Shown here: in pieces, positions 51,688 to 64,000 of the stretch
Position numbering within the stretch: position 1 is the first letter of the stretch
How the letters are laid out: the number at the start of each line of letters is the position of its first letter
Assembly: GCF_000143415.4 (NCBI RefSeq)
Contig: NW_003314325.1
Span: 928,978-992,977 of the forward strand
Length of the DNA: 64,000 nt
Source: Selaginella moellendorffii
Lineage: Eukaryota; Streptophyta; Lycopodiopsida; Selaginellales; Selaginellaceae
Direction of reading: 5' to 3'
Translations under genes and position numbers: made by a program
The notes under the pieces: generated by a model
Databases searched by the model: none
What the model was told of the DNA's origin: nothing
Seen by the model: the letters and a program-made list of their open reading frames with translations, nothing else

Positions 51688-54600
51688 ATGAGGGCGATCG
51701 TTGTGGCGGGGACATGCAGCGGGGCGGGCAAGAGCAGCATCGCGCTCGGCCTCATGGCGGCCTACACGCGCCGCGGCCTTCGCGTCCATCCATTCAAGAT
51801 TGGCCCCGGTGAGTGATAAATGCTCTTGAGCTCTAAGATTCCTACCTCCTCCGCGCTCTAGATTTCTCGGATCCAATGCATCACAAGGCCGCGACGGGGC
51901 ACGATTCTTACAATCTGGATAGCTGGATGATGAGCAGGCGAGTGAAAATCCCAAGAACTCTTCGCGAATTTTGATATCCCTTTGTATTCTCCAGAGAGGC
52001 GAACCAAGCGTGCTTCATTCGATGCGCTCCAGCTACTGACGTTGCAATCGTGGAAGGAGTCTTTGGAATGTTTGATGGCCGCGATGGGAAATCCGAGGCC
52101 GGAAGCACTGCCGAAATGGCCAAGATTTTGGGAGCTCCGGTTCTTCTCGTGCTTGATACCAGAGGATTTGCTCGAAGTGCCGCAGCTTTGATTCGAGGAT
52201 ACACCGCTTTCGATCCAGAAGTCACCTTTGCTGGAATTATCTTCAACAAGGTTTGCTACTAAGTTTTCTCGTTCCTAGTTTATCTTTTTTCTTGTTTTCT
52301 TCTATGTAGCTGGAGAGCTCCGCTCACAAGGCTTGGCTTATGGAAGCTGTGTCTGCCATCGATTCAAGCGTTAAAGTTCTCGGTGGCATTCCTATCGTAG
52401 ACGGCTTGCATTTGGCTGAGAATCAGTTCTACCCGAGCCTGAGTGGTGAAGAAGCAGTACCGGCGAGCTACATTCAAGTTTTTGCCGATTTGATTGAGCA
52501 TCACGTCGACTTGGATGGTCTGTTAGAGGCTGCCGGTGTGTGGAAGCCAAAGGGTGGCCCGAACTTTTACTTGGAAAACATCCGTTCAGCGCTGCCTTAT
52601 GCCAAAGTCCGCATCGGAGTCGCGAGGGATGCTGCCTTTTGCCTCTATTACCAGGAGAATCTCTCGTTGCTTCAAGGTAATTATTTCGTTTTTCTCTCTT
52701 AAGTTGCGGATTTCTTGTCCTTCTGACAGACGCCGGAGCAGAAATAGTTTTCTTTTCACCTTTGAAGGACTCCCTCCCGACGAGACTGGATGCTATTATC
52801 TTTGGAGGTGGCTATTTGAAGCATCACTTGGAGAAGCTATCTCTGAACAAGAAACTCCTCTACGCGGTGCGAGCATTCGCTGATGCCGGAGGAATTATCT
52901 ATGGAGAAGCTGGAGGCGCTATGTACTTGTCACAAGGCATCGAGGTATGGTGTCCAAATGTTAGTTCTTGCGTGGTGCAGAATGACGTTGTCCTTGCAGA
53001 CAGACAAGCACCAGCCGTTCACTATGTGCGGCGTTTTTCCTTTTTGGACACGAATGAAATTAGGAGCGACAACAAAAGAATATGTCAAGGTTTGTTTGGT
53101 TTTCATTATTTGCTTCTTCGTTCGACATTATCAAGAATAAACAGGCAACAACACAAGAAAGTTGCGTATTGTTTCCTCCTCATATTGGCGAAATTCGCGG
53201 ATACATGTTAAACTGTAGCGAGGTCTTTTGGCTGCAGGCAGATGGTATAAACATCTGTCCGAGAGGGTACGCCAGTTTATTTGTTTGTTTATTGTCATTT
53301 TGATTTTGTGAATTGCGACAGGTTCGTGTTGAAGTATGAAACCTCAGAAAAGATGGAAGAAGTAGAAGGCTACATGCAAGGAAATGCAATGGCTACGTTT
53401 GCGCGGCTTCATTTCGGCAGCAACCCGGCTATAGTTCACGCTCTCATAGAGCGCTGCAGGTTTGCTCATTCGCCTTTTGCTCCTAACTTCTGACTTATGG
53501 CTGAAAAATCTTCCAGAATGGATTCGTCCAAAGCTGCTGCCGTTGCCGCTGCTTCTGCTTCTGCAGTAGCGCATGCCGGCCCAGCAGCAGCAGCGGCCGC
53601 TGGCTCGGCTGCAGCAAGAGCTGTGACAGCGGCCCTCGGAGAATCGAGGGAGATGTCCCCTTCCCGTATGGAACGCACAAAGTTTCACGGCAAGCTATCT
53701 AGTGGTGAGTGGAGTGAGCGCGGAAGAGATCCGTTTAGGAGACATACAAGGTCTCTCAGTTCAAGTCCTGTTTACACACGCCTTACTATCGACGAGGAGT
53801 GTCCCGACATCGAAGTTGACATCAAAGAGACGACTGAGGATGGCTCTTCTGCCAGGATTGCAAGGTCTAAATCCGAGGTTTGGGATGCTCGCGGACAGGA
53901 TGCTTTGTCCCCACAAGATCTTACAGAGGCTGTCACGTCGATGGATGATCAGTTCATAAGTGAGGAGGGTCGAGCAGCTGGGCGACAGTGTTTAGTGACG
54001 ACGACAAGAAGAATGGACCCGAATCAAGGCATTTATGTGCCTTTCAACGTGAAAGTGATACCACACAAGATCGTGTCGCTCTTTCCAGTGGCTACGGAGA
54101 TCCTTCTTAAGCTTGGTAAAGTTTCCTTGTATTTCTAGTAAAGTTGTACTGTGACACACGCTTTTAGTTTCTGGCAGGGGCTGGACACCGTTTGCTTGGG
54201 GTGACCGATGCGTGTGATAAGCCGGCTGGAGTCAGAATGGGACGACATATTGTAAGTGTCGTGTTTTGCGCTTGAAAGGTTTTTTTACTATGTTCATGAA
54301 AACGTATATTGCAGGTGTGTCGCAACCAGCAGCGATCCAGCATTGGGAAGGAGAATGAGTTGTCGTACAAACTCGATCTCCCATGGCTTTCGAAGACCAA
54401 GCCTCATTTAATTATCACTCAGGTTAGAAAATTTCTTTTGAGAATGTCATAACGTGAGGCTTTTGTTCATGCAGAAAGTGTGCTCTCTGTGCTACATGGA
54501 TAGCAAAGACGTGACTGAAGAGATTACCAGAGCAGGCCTCCAAGATACGAGGCTGTTCGTTGTAAATCCACACACGGTACGAGGAAATCTAGCTCTCCAT

Positions 54601-55273
54601 AAGTCGGTGCTGATTTTCACTCCTTAGTTATCTGATATCTGGGCGTTCATCATGGATCTTGCGGACATGCTGGGTTTGTACAAGGAAGCCTGCCAACTTA
54701 TAAACTCCCTCCGACTCCGCTTGAGAAGAATCGCTGCTAGTGTGGCTGTCCATCACCAGCCGAGACTGCTTCTCCTTCAAGGCCTCGATCCGCTTACTCT
54801 CGGGGGCCGATGGATTGCGGAGATGGAAATCCTGTCCGGTGCCTACGACGGCTTGCAAAAACCAGGCTGTGCGTCTGAGAGGCTACACTGGCAACGTATC
54901 ACATCCTACGCTCCCGAGTTTATTATTCTGGCTCCTTGTTCCACATCCGTCGAGCAGACATTGTCCGAGGTACTTGTTTACGATTCCCCATATCTTTGTC
55001 TGCTGATTTTCGTGCTTCCAGGTGCACAAGCTCGCCAGACAGCCGGGGTTTTGGTCCGTGCCGGCGGTGGAGTCTCGACAAGTCTACATTTGCGACGGAT
55101 CATACTTCAGCCAACCCGGTTTGAGGGTGGTGGAGGGAATGGAGCTTGTGGCTCACATCCTCCACCCATCTACAGTCTCGGCTCCATCTGCCAGTGGAGT
55201 GCTGAAGCTTTCGCTCAAGCCGGGGCAAAAATGCCGTCCAGAGGAGCTCTACAGGCACTTTTTAGTCGAGTGA
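51688..55273 (+). CDS. Fusion of CobB/CbiA-type cobyrinate a,c-diamide synthase and BtuF-like binding domain
   Basis: Fourteen exons: 51688-51808, 51862-51937, 51995-52250, 52310-52676, 52730-52944, 53000-53089, 53145-53266, 53322-53459, 53517-54115, 54178-54251, 54315-54422, 54475-54576, 54628-54969 and 55022-55273; all phases agree, giving 953 residues. Residues 1 to about 460 follow CobB/CbiA end to end: P-loop GTCSGAGKSS, VEGVFGMFDG, FGGGYLKHH, YGEAGG at 331-336, GEIRGY and ARLHFGSNP. This enzyme amidates the a and c side chains in cobalamin synthesis. The catalytic Cys of its amidotransferase domain is Ala334. An Ala-rich, then Ser/acidic linker (about 461-636) leads to a BtuF-like helical-backbone binding domain (about 637-930) with IVSLFPVATEIL, GVTDACDKPAG, Cys725/Cys728 and VVEGMELVAHILHP. 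Intron 2 is GC-AG. There is no clear organelle signal. That the fused protein works on a corrinoid is inference. Confidence 0.85.
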
Positions 55274-56497
55274 AACGGTGGTGTATCAGGTACTTTGCTT
55301 GTTTCTTTCCTTTACTTTCTTTCTCTTTCCCGGCTGCTCGAAGCCACTGAGTGCTCACGGACTTTGCGGCGTGGTTTCTCGCAGGATCGTGATCAGACAT
55401 TCGCTCCCAGGGGCCCAACCAAAGATTAGTGGGTTATGATCAAGAAAAAGACCCAACCAATGTGCGCATCATGACTGCTGCGTGCTAAAAAGAAAGAGAA
55501 GAAGAACAAACACTCCCTTGGTTGGAGATTGGAGAATTCAATGCATCTTAAAGGTAAGCAGCAATCGCTTTTCAATCTAGAGTTCGATTGACTATTGAAT
55601 TCTCTTTTTTGCTTAAATTTTTCTAGAAGCCCATGATGGTATCAATCGACCTCAAACCGACCCATTACAGAAAGTGGAGGAGATAGCAAAGCATGACGCA
55701 AAACGCGGGTGCCATGCGAGCCGTCCGATCTAGGGCTTGGAACTTTGACAAAAGGTGGTGGTGCGCAAATAAAGATTTTTCCTTAGTCCACTGGCGTGAT
55801 ATTTCCAAACTTGCATGTGACTTGCCCATGTTCGCGTGCCGAGATTGTCAAAAAATGGGCTCGAAAGTTTCCAAGAACCGAAAGAGAACAAAACAAGCGA
55901 GCGAGCAACAAATTTAACGAACGAATCAAGCAGGAGTGTGGACGGACGTCGTGAGAGCAAGAGCAGGAAGAAAAAAAAAGAAAAAAAGAAAGCACTTTGA
56001 AACAATGGAAAGAAAAAATAGACAACCATGTTGTCAAACATTTGTATTCCAAGGTTGCATTTTTTGGGGGCCCCGCCTGGCAAATTTAGCGGTCACGTAG
56101 GATGACGTTGGCCGGGGTGGCGGGGTGGGATATAATATAATCTCGCGCTCCAACTTTTAGGGTTCTTGCGTGGCTCACATTTTCAAGAACCTTTTTCTCG
56201 CTTGGCTTTTTTTCCACTGTTTGTTGGAGGGTGGTGGCGCTTGTGCCACTGCTGTGATCGATCCTCCGCCTTTTTTCTTTCTCACAGTAGTGATGTTGAG
56301 AGTTTTCCAAAAAGTCAAACTGGTGGGGAGGATGCTAGACTGCGATGAATCCATAGTGATGAAGATCGAAGAATGCAGGGACAAGGGATTGGCGGTGGTG
56401 GGATTAGCTTAGCCGATCCATCGATCGATTACCAAACGAGGAAAGATTCATAGAGAGGATTTGAATTGGAGGCAAGAAGAAAGGAGAAAAGAAAGAC
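55274..56497. other. Intergenic region and probable promoter of the DUF688 gene
   Basis: A TATA-like GGGATATAATATAATC occurs near 56128-56143, followed by AGGGTTC, a frequent plant leader motif. A frame at 56170-56412 is open but begins at GTG and resembles nothing. The rest shows no coding content. Confidence 0.4.
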
Positions 56498-58338
56498 ATG
56501 AGTCGATCGAATAGGAGGGTCTACCCACCGGGAAAGCTTCCACTCCAACACCCTCTGTTCGTGGAAGAGGACCCCCCAAACGACGAGAAATCGAGGTGGG
56601 CGACTGCGCCTCCCAACAGCGGCGGATTTGAGAGCCCTGTGATCGCCGTCCCTTTCAAATGGGAGCTCGAGCCAGGTGTTCCCAAACAAAAGCTCGATCG
56701 CCAAGAACACCAGCATCGCTGGAGGAGAGACGAGGAGCTGTTGGCGAAGAAGAGCCCACCACCACCAACTGCTGACCGGGCGACGGTGGTCGAAAAGGAT
56801 CTCCAACAGAGTGATCATCCCGGGAGCGCCTCCCCGTCGCCATCGCCATCGCCATCTTCCTCCTCCTCCTCCTCCTCCTCTCTTGCTCCACCCCCGCGAT
56901 TGATGGTGATAAGCAGCAGCACTGGTAGAAAAGCTGGGCCGGCGCTCAGCTCTCCTCGCTCTCCCAGATCCATTTCCCTGTCCCGCAAGATGAAAAGCTT
57001 GCTCCAGGGGAAGCTGGCATCGCCCAGGAAGATCTTCTCGGAGCAGCAGCAGCAGCAGCGCTCGAGCCTGTGGGAGTGTGAATCCGGAAAGGTAGTCCAG
57101 GAGTTGGATCGTCGCGTCGAGGAAGAACTGGTGGACCGCCGGTGCTGCGTTTCGAGGTGTTGCTCCAGCAACGATATAGTCTTCGAGGGAGAGCTTCTCG
57201 ATCTTCATCACCATCCGAAGCATCCACCACCACCAGCGCCGGCGGGATCGATGCCTTTCAAGAACATGTCCAGCATGCTCCTCGAGCTCTGGTATGGCGG
57301 TGGAGGATCCAGCTCCGAGTTCCCGAGAAGTCCTGTCCCTGGCTTTTTCCGTGACGAGTTTCCACTCCAGAGCTCCGGTGGCTCTAGCACTGCGAGTAGT
57401 AGCGAGTTTCCAATCCAGAGCTCTGGTTCTAGCACTGCGACTAGTAGCAAGAGCATTGCCTCGCCCGTGACAAGCTCGTCCTCTTCTTCCAGCGACCTGG
57501 AGAGCCCCGGCAGCAGCACGGACAACTCGCTCGGTAGCTTCTCCAGCAGTGACTCCTCCTCTCACCACCATCAAATCTTGCACGTCCCCCGCCACGACCA
57601 CGAGTTTCAGACGAGCTTTGATTCCTGCGACGAAGTCAAGCTCTTCGGTTACGCCTCGGACGACGACGAGTACGGCGGTGGCTTCGACTTCGCTGCCGCC
57701 GCCAGCCGCGAGTTCTTCGCCAAAAACTTCTACTACCACTCGGACAGGTTCCGCGTCGAGTCGTGCGACTCTCCCTCGCTGCTCGGCGTCAAGCAGCTCG
57801 CTCGCTCGGCAGTGCCAGTGCCACCGCTCCCCAGCGCTCTCAAGTCGGGGAAGAACTCCAAGAAGTGCTTGAAGAAGGTGAGGTTCGCCTGTGTCGAGGA
57901 AGAAGTCGAGCCGGAGAAGGCCGAGGATGGTCCGGAAGTTGACGAGGAAGAGGACGATGAACTCGTGGTTGCTTCGCCATCGCCGACGAGTCCTGCTCTG
58001 TCCCGTTTCTCGTCGAGGCCAGCGTCGCGGTTCTGTAGCATCGAGGAGGACGACGATGGCGGCTTCTACCGGGACTCAGACGAGCTCTCCTCCGAGCCGT
58101 GCAGTCCTTCGCCTCGTTGTGCCAGAAGAGATCCATCTCAACTCTTGCTGCGGATCATCCAAGCCGATGCCGAGTCCAGCCGGAAGAACAAAGGCGCTCT
58201 TAAGGTACGATCTTCTCCATAACGAATTTTCTTTTGTTTCTTTCGTCTGGTTTCTTCGGTTCGTTCTCTAAGTTGAAAGGTGACGGCTCGTTTTTTGTTT
58301 GTGCGCAGTCTATGTTTGGTTCACGTTCGCGCTGGTAA
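56498..58338 (+). CDS. DUF688 family protein
   Basis: Two exons, 56498-58204 and 58309-58338, encode 578 residues; the second exon adds only nine residues (SMFGSRSRW), and reading through the intron would end after a few codons. The motif VPFKWELEPGVPK at about residues 51-63 matches the I/VPFxWExxPGxPK signature of plant DUF688 proteins. Most of the rest is low-complexity Ser, Asp/Glu and Pro, with a basic KKCLKKVRF element near 455-463, and the C terminus (LLLRIIQADAESSRK) is a second conserved patch. DUF688 proteins have no known activity. The opposite strand is open for 436 codons only because of the GC- and Ser-rich composition. Confidence 0.8.
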
Positions 58339-58550
58339 CCGAGAGTTCGTTTGAAAAGCGAGAGAGCTTGAGCGTCTCCAATTTTGTTTGATACCAAGAG
58401 GTCCGAGAGAAATAACTTAAAAGATATATGGCTTCCAAGTGGGAAGGAAAGAAATCCCACATCTCTGTACATGTCTCCCACACCAAAGAATATTATATAC
58501 GCGTTTAAAAGTGCACGACTTACTTGGACAATGGTGGTGTTGTGCGTGCT

Positions 58551-61376
<2,826 letters not shown>

Positions 61377-62886
61377 ATGGGATCATCGTCTCCTCCGCAA
61401 GAACTAGTCCATTTGGTCGCGGTTCCATGGGTGATCCCAGGTCACGTAAATCCGCTCCTCCATCTCTGCTCCAAGCTCGCCGCGCTGGGCTCCTTCCAGA
61501 TCACATTCATCAACACCTTTGAGAATCACGAGCGGATGTTCAAGTCGCGGGAGCCCATCACCCGCGAGGGCATCGATTTCGTGGGAGTCTCGGACGGGAT
61601 GCCGGAGCGCGGTGCCAACGATCATCCTCCCCCCGGGATGGAGGGACTGAAGGAGGTGATCAAATCCAGCGACGGATTGCAGCGCGGCGTGGAGGAGCTG
61701 CTGGAATCGATGATCCATGAGCGAGGGATTCCAATCAAGGCGATCATCTCCGACCTTTTCCTCCACTGGATCCAGGACATTGCCACCAGATTCAAGCTCG
61801 TGAGAGTGGCATTCTCCACGACCTCTGCGACCTTTGATCTCGTCACGCTCCACATGAGGAGGCTTCGATCCGAGGGATTCGTCCCGGTCAAGAGTGAGTT
61901 CTCGAAGATCTTTCTCGTGATGTTAACTTGGATCTCTCCCAGATCGCACCACTGGAGACAAGACGATCGAGTTCTTCCCTGGAATCCCATCGTTCTCGCC
62001 ATTTGATCTTCCCCTGGCCTGGTACGAGGAGCACCCGATCATCCCCTTCTTCGAGCCGCCCTACGAGCGTCTCTTCCAGGCCGATTGGATCCTCTCGGGG
62101 ACGTTCCAGGCGCTGGAGCCGGACATCGTCTCGATCTTCCACCACCACTACGGCGTCAAGAACTACCTCCCAATCGGCCCCTTTCTCCCCGACGAGCACA
62201 TGCATGGCTCTGGCGATGGCGGCCAGGAAGACCTCCGCGCCGCGCTCTCTAGCGAGGATCTCCGCTGCCTGGAATGGCTGGATTCGCGACCCAACTCCTC
62301 GGTGCTCTACGTCGCGTTTGGGAGCATCGCGGTCATGCCCAGCGATCAGTTCCAGGAGCTCCTCCACGCGCTGGATCACTGCTGCGCCGAGAAGAATGTG
62401 GGCGTGCTCTGGTCGATACGGCCCAATCTCGTGGATGGCGAGTTCCCGCGCGAGATCTTCGATGCGTTCCTGGAGCGCAGTGGCGATGGCGCTTGCGTCG
62501 TGTCGTGGGCGCCCCAGATGCGCGTCCTCCGCCACGCCGCGGTGGGCGGATTCATCACGCACTGCGGATGGAACTCGGCGCTCGAGGGGATGTGCGCGGG
62601 CGTGGCGATGGTCGGGTGGCCGTGCCTGTCGGAGCAGAACCTCAATTGCTCGTTCCTGGCCAAGAGGAAGCTGATGCTGCGGGTCAAGGATCACTCCAGG
62701 GACGGGATCCTGGGGCGAGAGGAGATTGCCAGAGCTGTGGACGAGCTCATGCACGGAGAGATTGGAAAGGAGATCCGGGCGAATGTGGGCGCGGCCAAGA
62801 TCGAGGCGAGGAAGGCCGTGGCCAGCGGTGGAAGCTCGCACGGCAATTTGCAAGCGTTTGTCAATGCCCTATCTTTCAAAGTTTGA
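61377..62886 (+). CDS. UDP-glycosyltransferase, plant GT1 family
   Basis: Two exons, 61377-61893 and 61943-62886, encode 486 residues. The N-terminal acceptor domain has the catalytic base His23 in VIPGHVNPL. The C-terminal PSPG box spans residues 361-404, starting WAPQ and ending in Gln; it contains HCGWNS. The final Gln usually goes with UDP-glucose as donor. Family members glycosylate flavonoids, hormones or other small molecules in the cytosol; the acceptor cannot be predicted. The start at 61377 gives the standard short tip before the first beta strand. Confidence 0.9.
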
Positions 62887-63889
62887 CCCAAGTTTATAAT
62901 GTCACATCCACATTCCGTGTTTTCTTCAAATCCGCAAACGACTCTAAGAACAAAAGGATCCACAAATGAGAAAAGACAATCTATCAACAGAATGGAAATA
63001 AAGTTTTTAAAAGAAGTGTTTAAATATGAGCCAATATTCCCTCTCAAGAATACACAAGAACACAAAAATACACCATAAAACCCACTGGATTGAAGGTCAA
63101 ATGAATAGGGCTGTGCTTGAGAGGGAAAAAATGATGTGAACTCTAACGTTCACTGCTGTTTTTTTGTTTGTGATGGATATCCAATTTTCTTTCGTAAGAA
63201 ATAAAAATAAATGCTAGAATAAATGCAAAATGAAAGACATATTGCCCAAGCAAGCGACTGTGAATCTGCTTGTGGGTCGCCAGGAGCTCTCGAGAATGGA
63301 TTTCGACACCAGCTAGTGAATGATTAAAATGATAAATCCTTCATTGTTATGCTATGAACGACCATTGAGTAGTTTTGAGCTCGTTAAGTCACACATCTCT
63401 CATTGTTTGGTCCTCTGATCAAATCTTCTCCCAGAAAAGGAGAATGAAACTTAAAACACAAAGAGCTCAAGCTAGGGAAAGTTTGTATCTGAAACTGGCA
63501 AGGTAATATACTTGCCTTTAGCATACATGACCAAGAATGACCAAGAATGACCAAGAATGTCGGAGTAAATCCTGACAAGAATTTATTCATGCACATGAGT
63601 CCTATAGGCATATTCCTGTTCTAATAGTTGATTCTTGGAGCGTCAACCAATGGCAGGCCATTAGCAAGAAATTGCTAGACTGGATTAAATAGTCAAATGT
63701 TTGATTGGGATAGATTGGGATAAAAATGCTTTGATCAAGAGATAGACATTCTAACAATGAGAGACAACAGCAGTGTGGTCGGATTTGGATGTGTCAGTGC
63801 CCACAACATTGTAGCAAATGCTAAATCACCCCCTGCAAATCATAACATCTTGACACTCTTGACAACAGTTGGGAAAGAGGAATTTGGTA
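62887..63889. other. Intergenic region
   Basis: No gene is seen. A 10-bp unit TGACCAAGAA is repeated three times in tandem at about 63527-63558. Confidence 0.5.
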
Positions 63890-63896
63890 TATAAGT

Positions 63897-64000
63897 CCTA
63901 CAAACCCGGCAAAGTACAAGCAGTTCCAGAAAGGCATTAACGAGCTTCTTGGTGAAGGAGCTGTTCAGGTTTTAGCTAGAGAAGAATATATGGCCGTTGG
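63897..64000 (+). pseudogene. Release factor 3-like coding fragment running off the window
   Basis: The plus-strand frame reads SPTNPAKYKQFQKG, then INELLGEGAVQVL and AREEYMAVG up to the last base. This closely resembles the segment of bacterial-type peptide chain release factor 3 that precedes the C-terminal domain. No coding sequence for the GTPase domain is seen upstream, so it is either an internal exon whose gene lies mostly outside the window or a fragment. The 5' boundary is uncertain. Confidence 0.5.

Noticed and set aside
55274-55450. Extension of the CbiA-BtuF gene beyond 55273
   Set aside because: The frame ends in TGA right after the last conserved block, and no splice donor before it improves the match.
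56170-56412. 80-codon frame with a hydrophobic start before the DUF688 gene
   Set aside because: No ATG at its beginning and no family match; it lies in the likely 5' leader.
56429-57739. 436-codon minus-strand frame
   Set aside because: Low-complexity antisense of the DUF688 gene; the sense strand carries the family motif and a good intron.

Overview
The window looks like nuclear DNA of a lycophyte, most probably Selaginella. This is an inference from gene style. Introns are very short (mostly 50-90 bp) with canonical GT-AG borders, genes are densely packed, there are several intron-poor pentatricopeptide repeat (PPR) genes, and the gene set is typical of plants (IAR1, a plastid FtsH protease, UGT, GT61, subtilase, PSY-type peptide precursors). 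A run of exactly 100 N marks a draft assembly gap. Exon models were built by hand from reading frame, splice sites and family resemblance.

Region 1 (1-17.8 kb) is dominated by a direct segmental duplication. Copy A (1-5283) and copy B (12242-17186) each carry an alpha/beta hydrolase (+), an intact PLS-type PPR gene (-) and the IAR1 zinc-transporter gene (-). The copies are damaged reciprocally. In A, IAR1 has lost its first two exons and is joined to the last two exons of a plastid triose-phosphate translocator. In B, IAR1 is complete but the hydrolase has lost 297 bp covering its first intron and most of exon 2. Between the copies lie decayed PPR fragments (5.6-8.2 kb) and an intact ten-exon subtilisin-like protease. 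A tRNA-Arg(TCG) gene sits just upstream of IAR1 in copy B.

Region 2 (18.5-28.1 kb) is a compact gene cluster. It starts with two adjacent precursors of PSY-like sulfated peptides, followed by an RBMX2-like splicing factor, a third small secreted protein with an acidic Asp-Tyr motif, a conserved type I membrane protein, a histidine-phosphatase family enzyme, a GT61 glycosyltransferase and an RBP45/47-type RNA-binding protein.

Region 3 (28.2-41.5 kb) is AT-rich and essentially gene-free. It holds old repeats, a degenerate minisatellite, a possible gag remnant and a 575-bp element that I read as a Cassandra-type TRIM retrotransposon: LTRs bearing 5S rRNA-like sequence, a tRNA-Met-like primer site and a near-perfect target duplication. 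A related empty site lies 7 kb away.

Region 4 (41.5-64 kb) is genic again. It has a P-class PPR gene interrupted by the assembly gap, head to head with a PLS-class PPR gene; a P-loop NTPase resembling the Crinkler/RHS group between two copies of an AT-rich repeat; a 14-exon gene that fuses a CobB/CbiA-type cobyrinate a,c-diamide synthase to a BtuF-like cobalamin-binding domain; a DUF688 gene; a thylakoid FtsH protease; a UDP-glycosyltransferase; and, at the right edge, a fragment resembling release factor 3.

The most striking item is the CbiA-BtuF fusion (51.7-55.3 kb), because land plants are not known to make or need vitamin B12 and because its amidotransferase domain lacks the catalytic cysteine. 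The cluster of three candidate secreted peptide precursors and the TRIM with its empty site are next.
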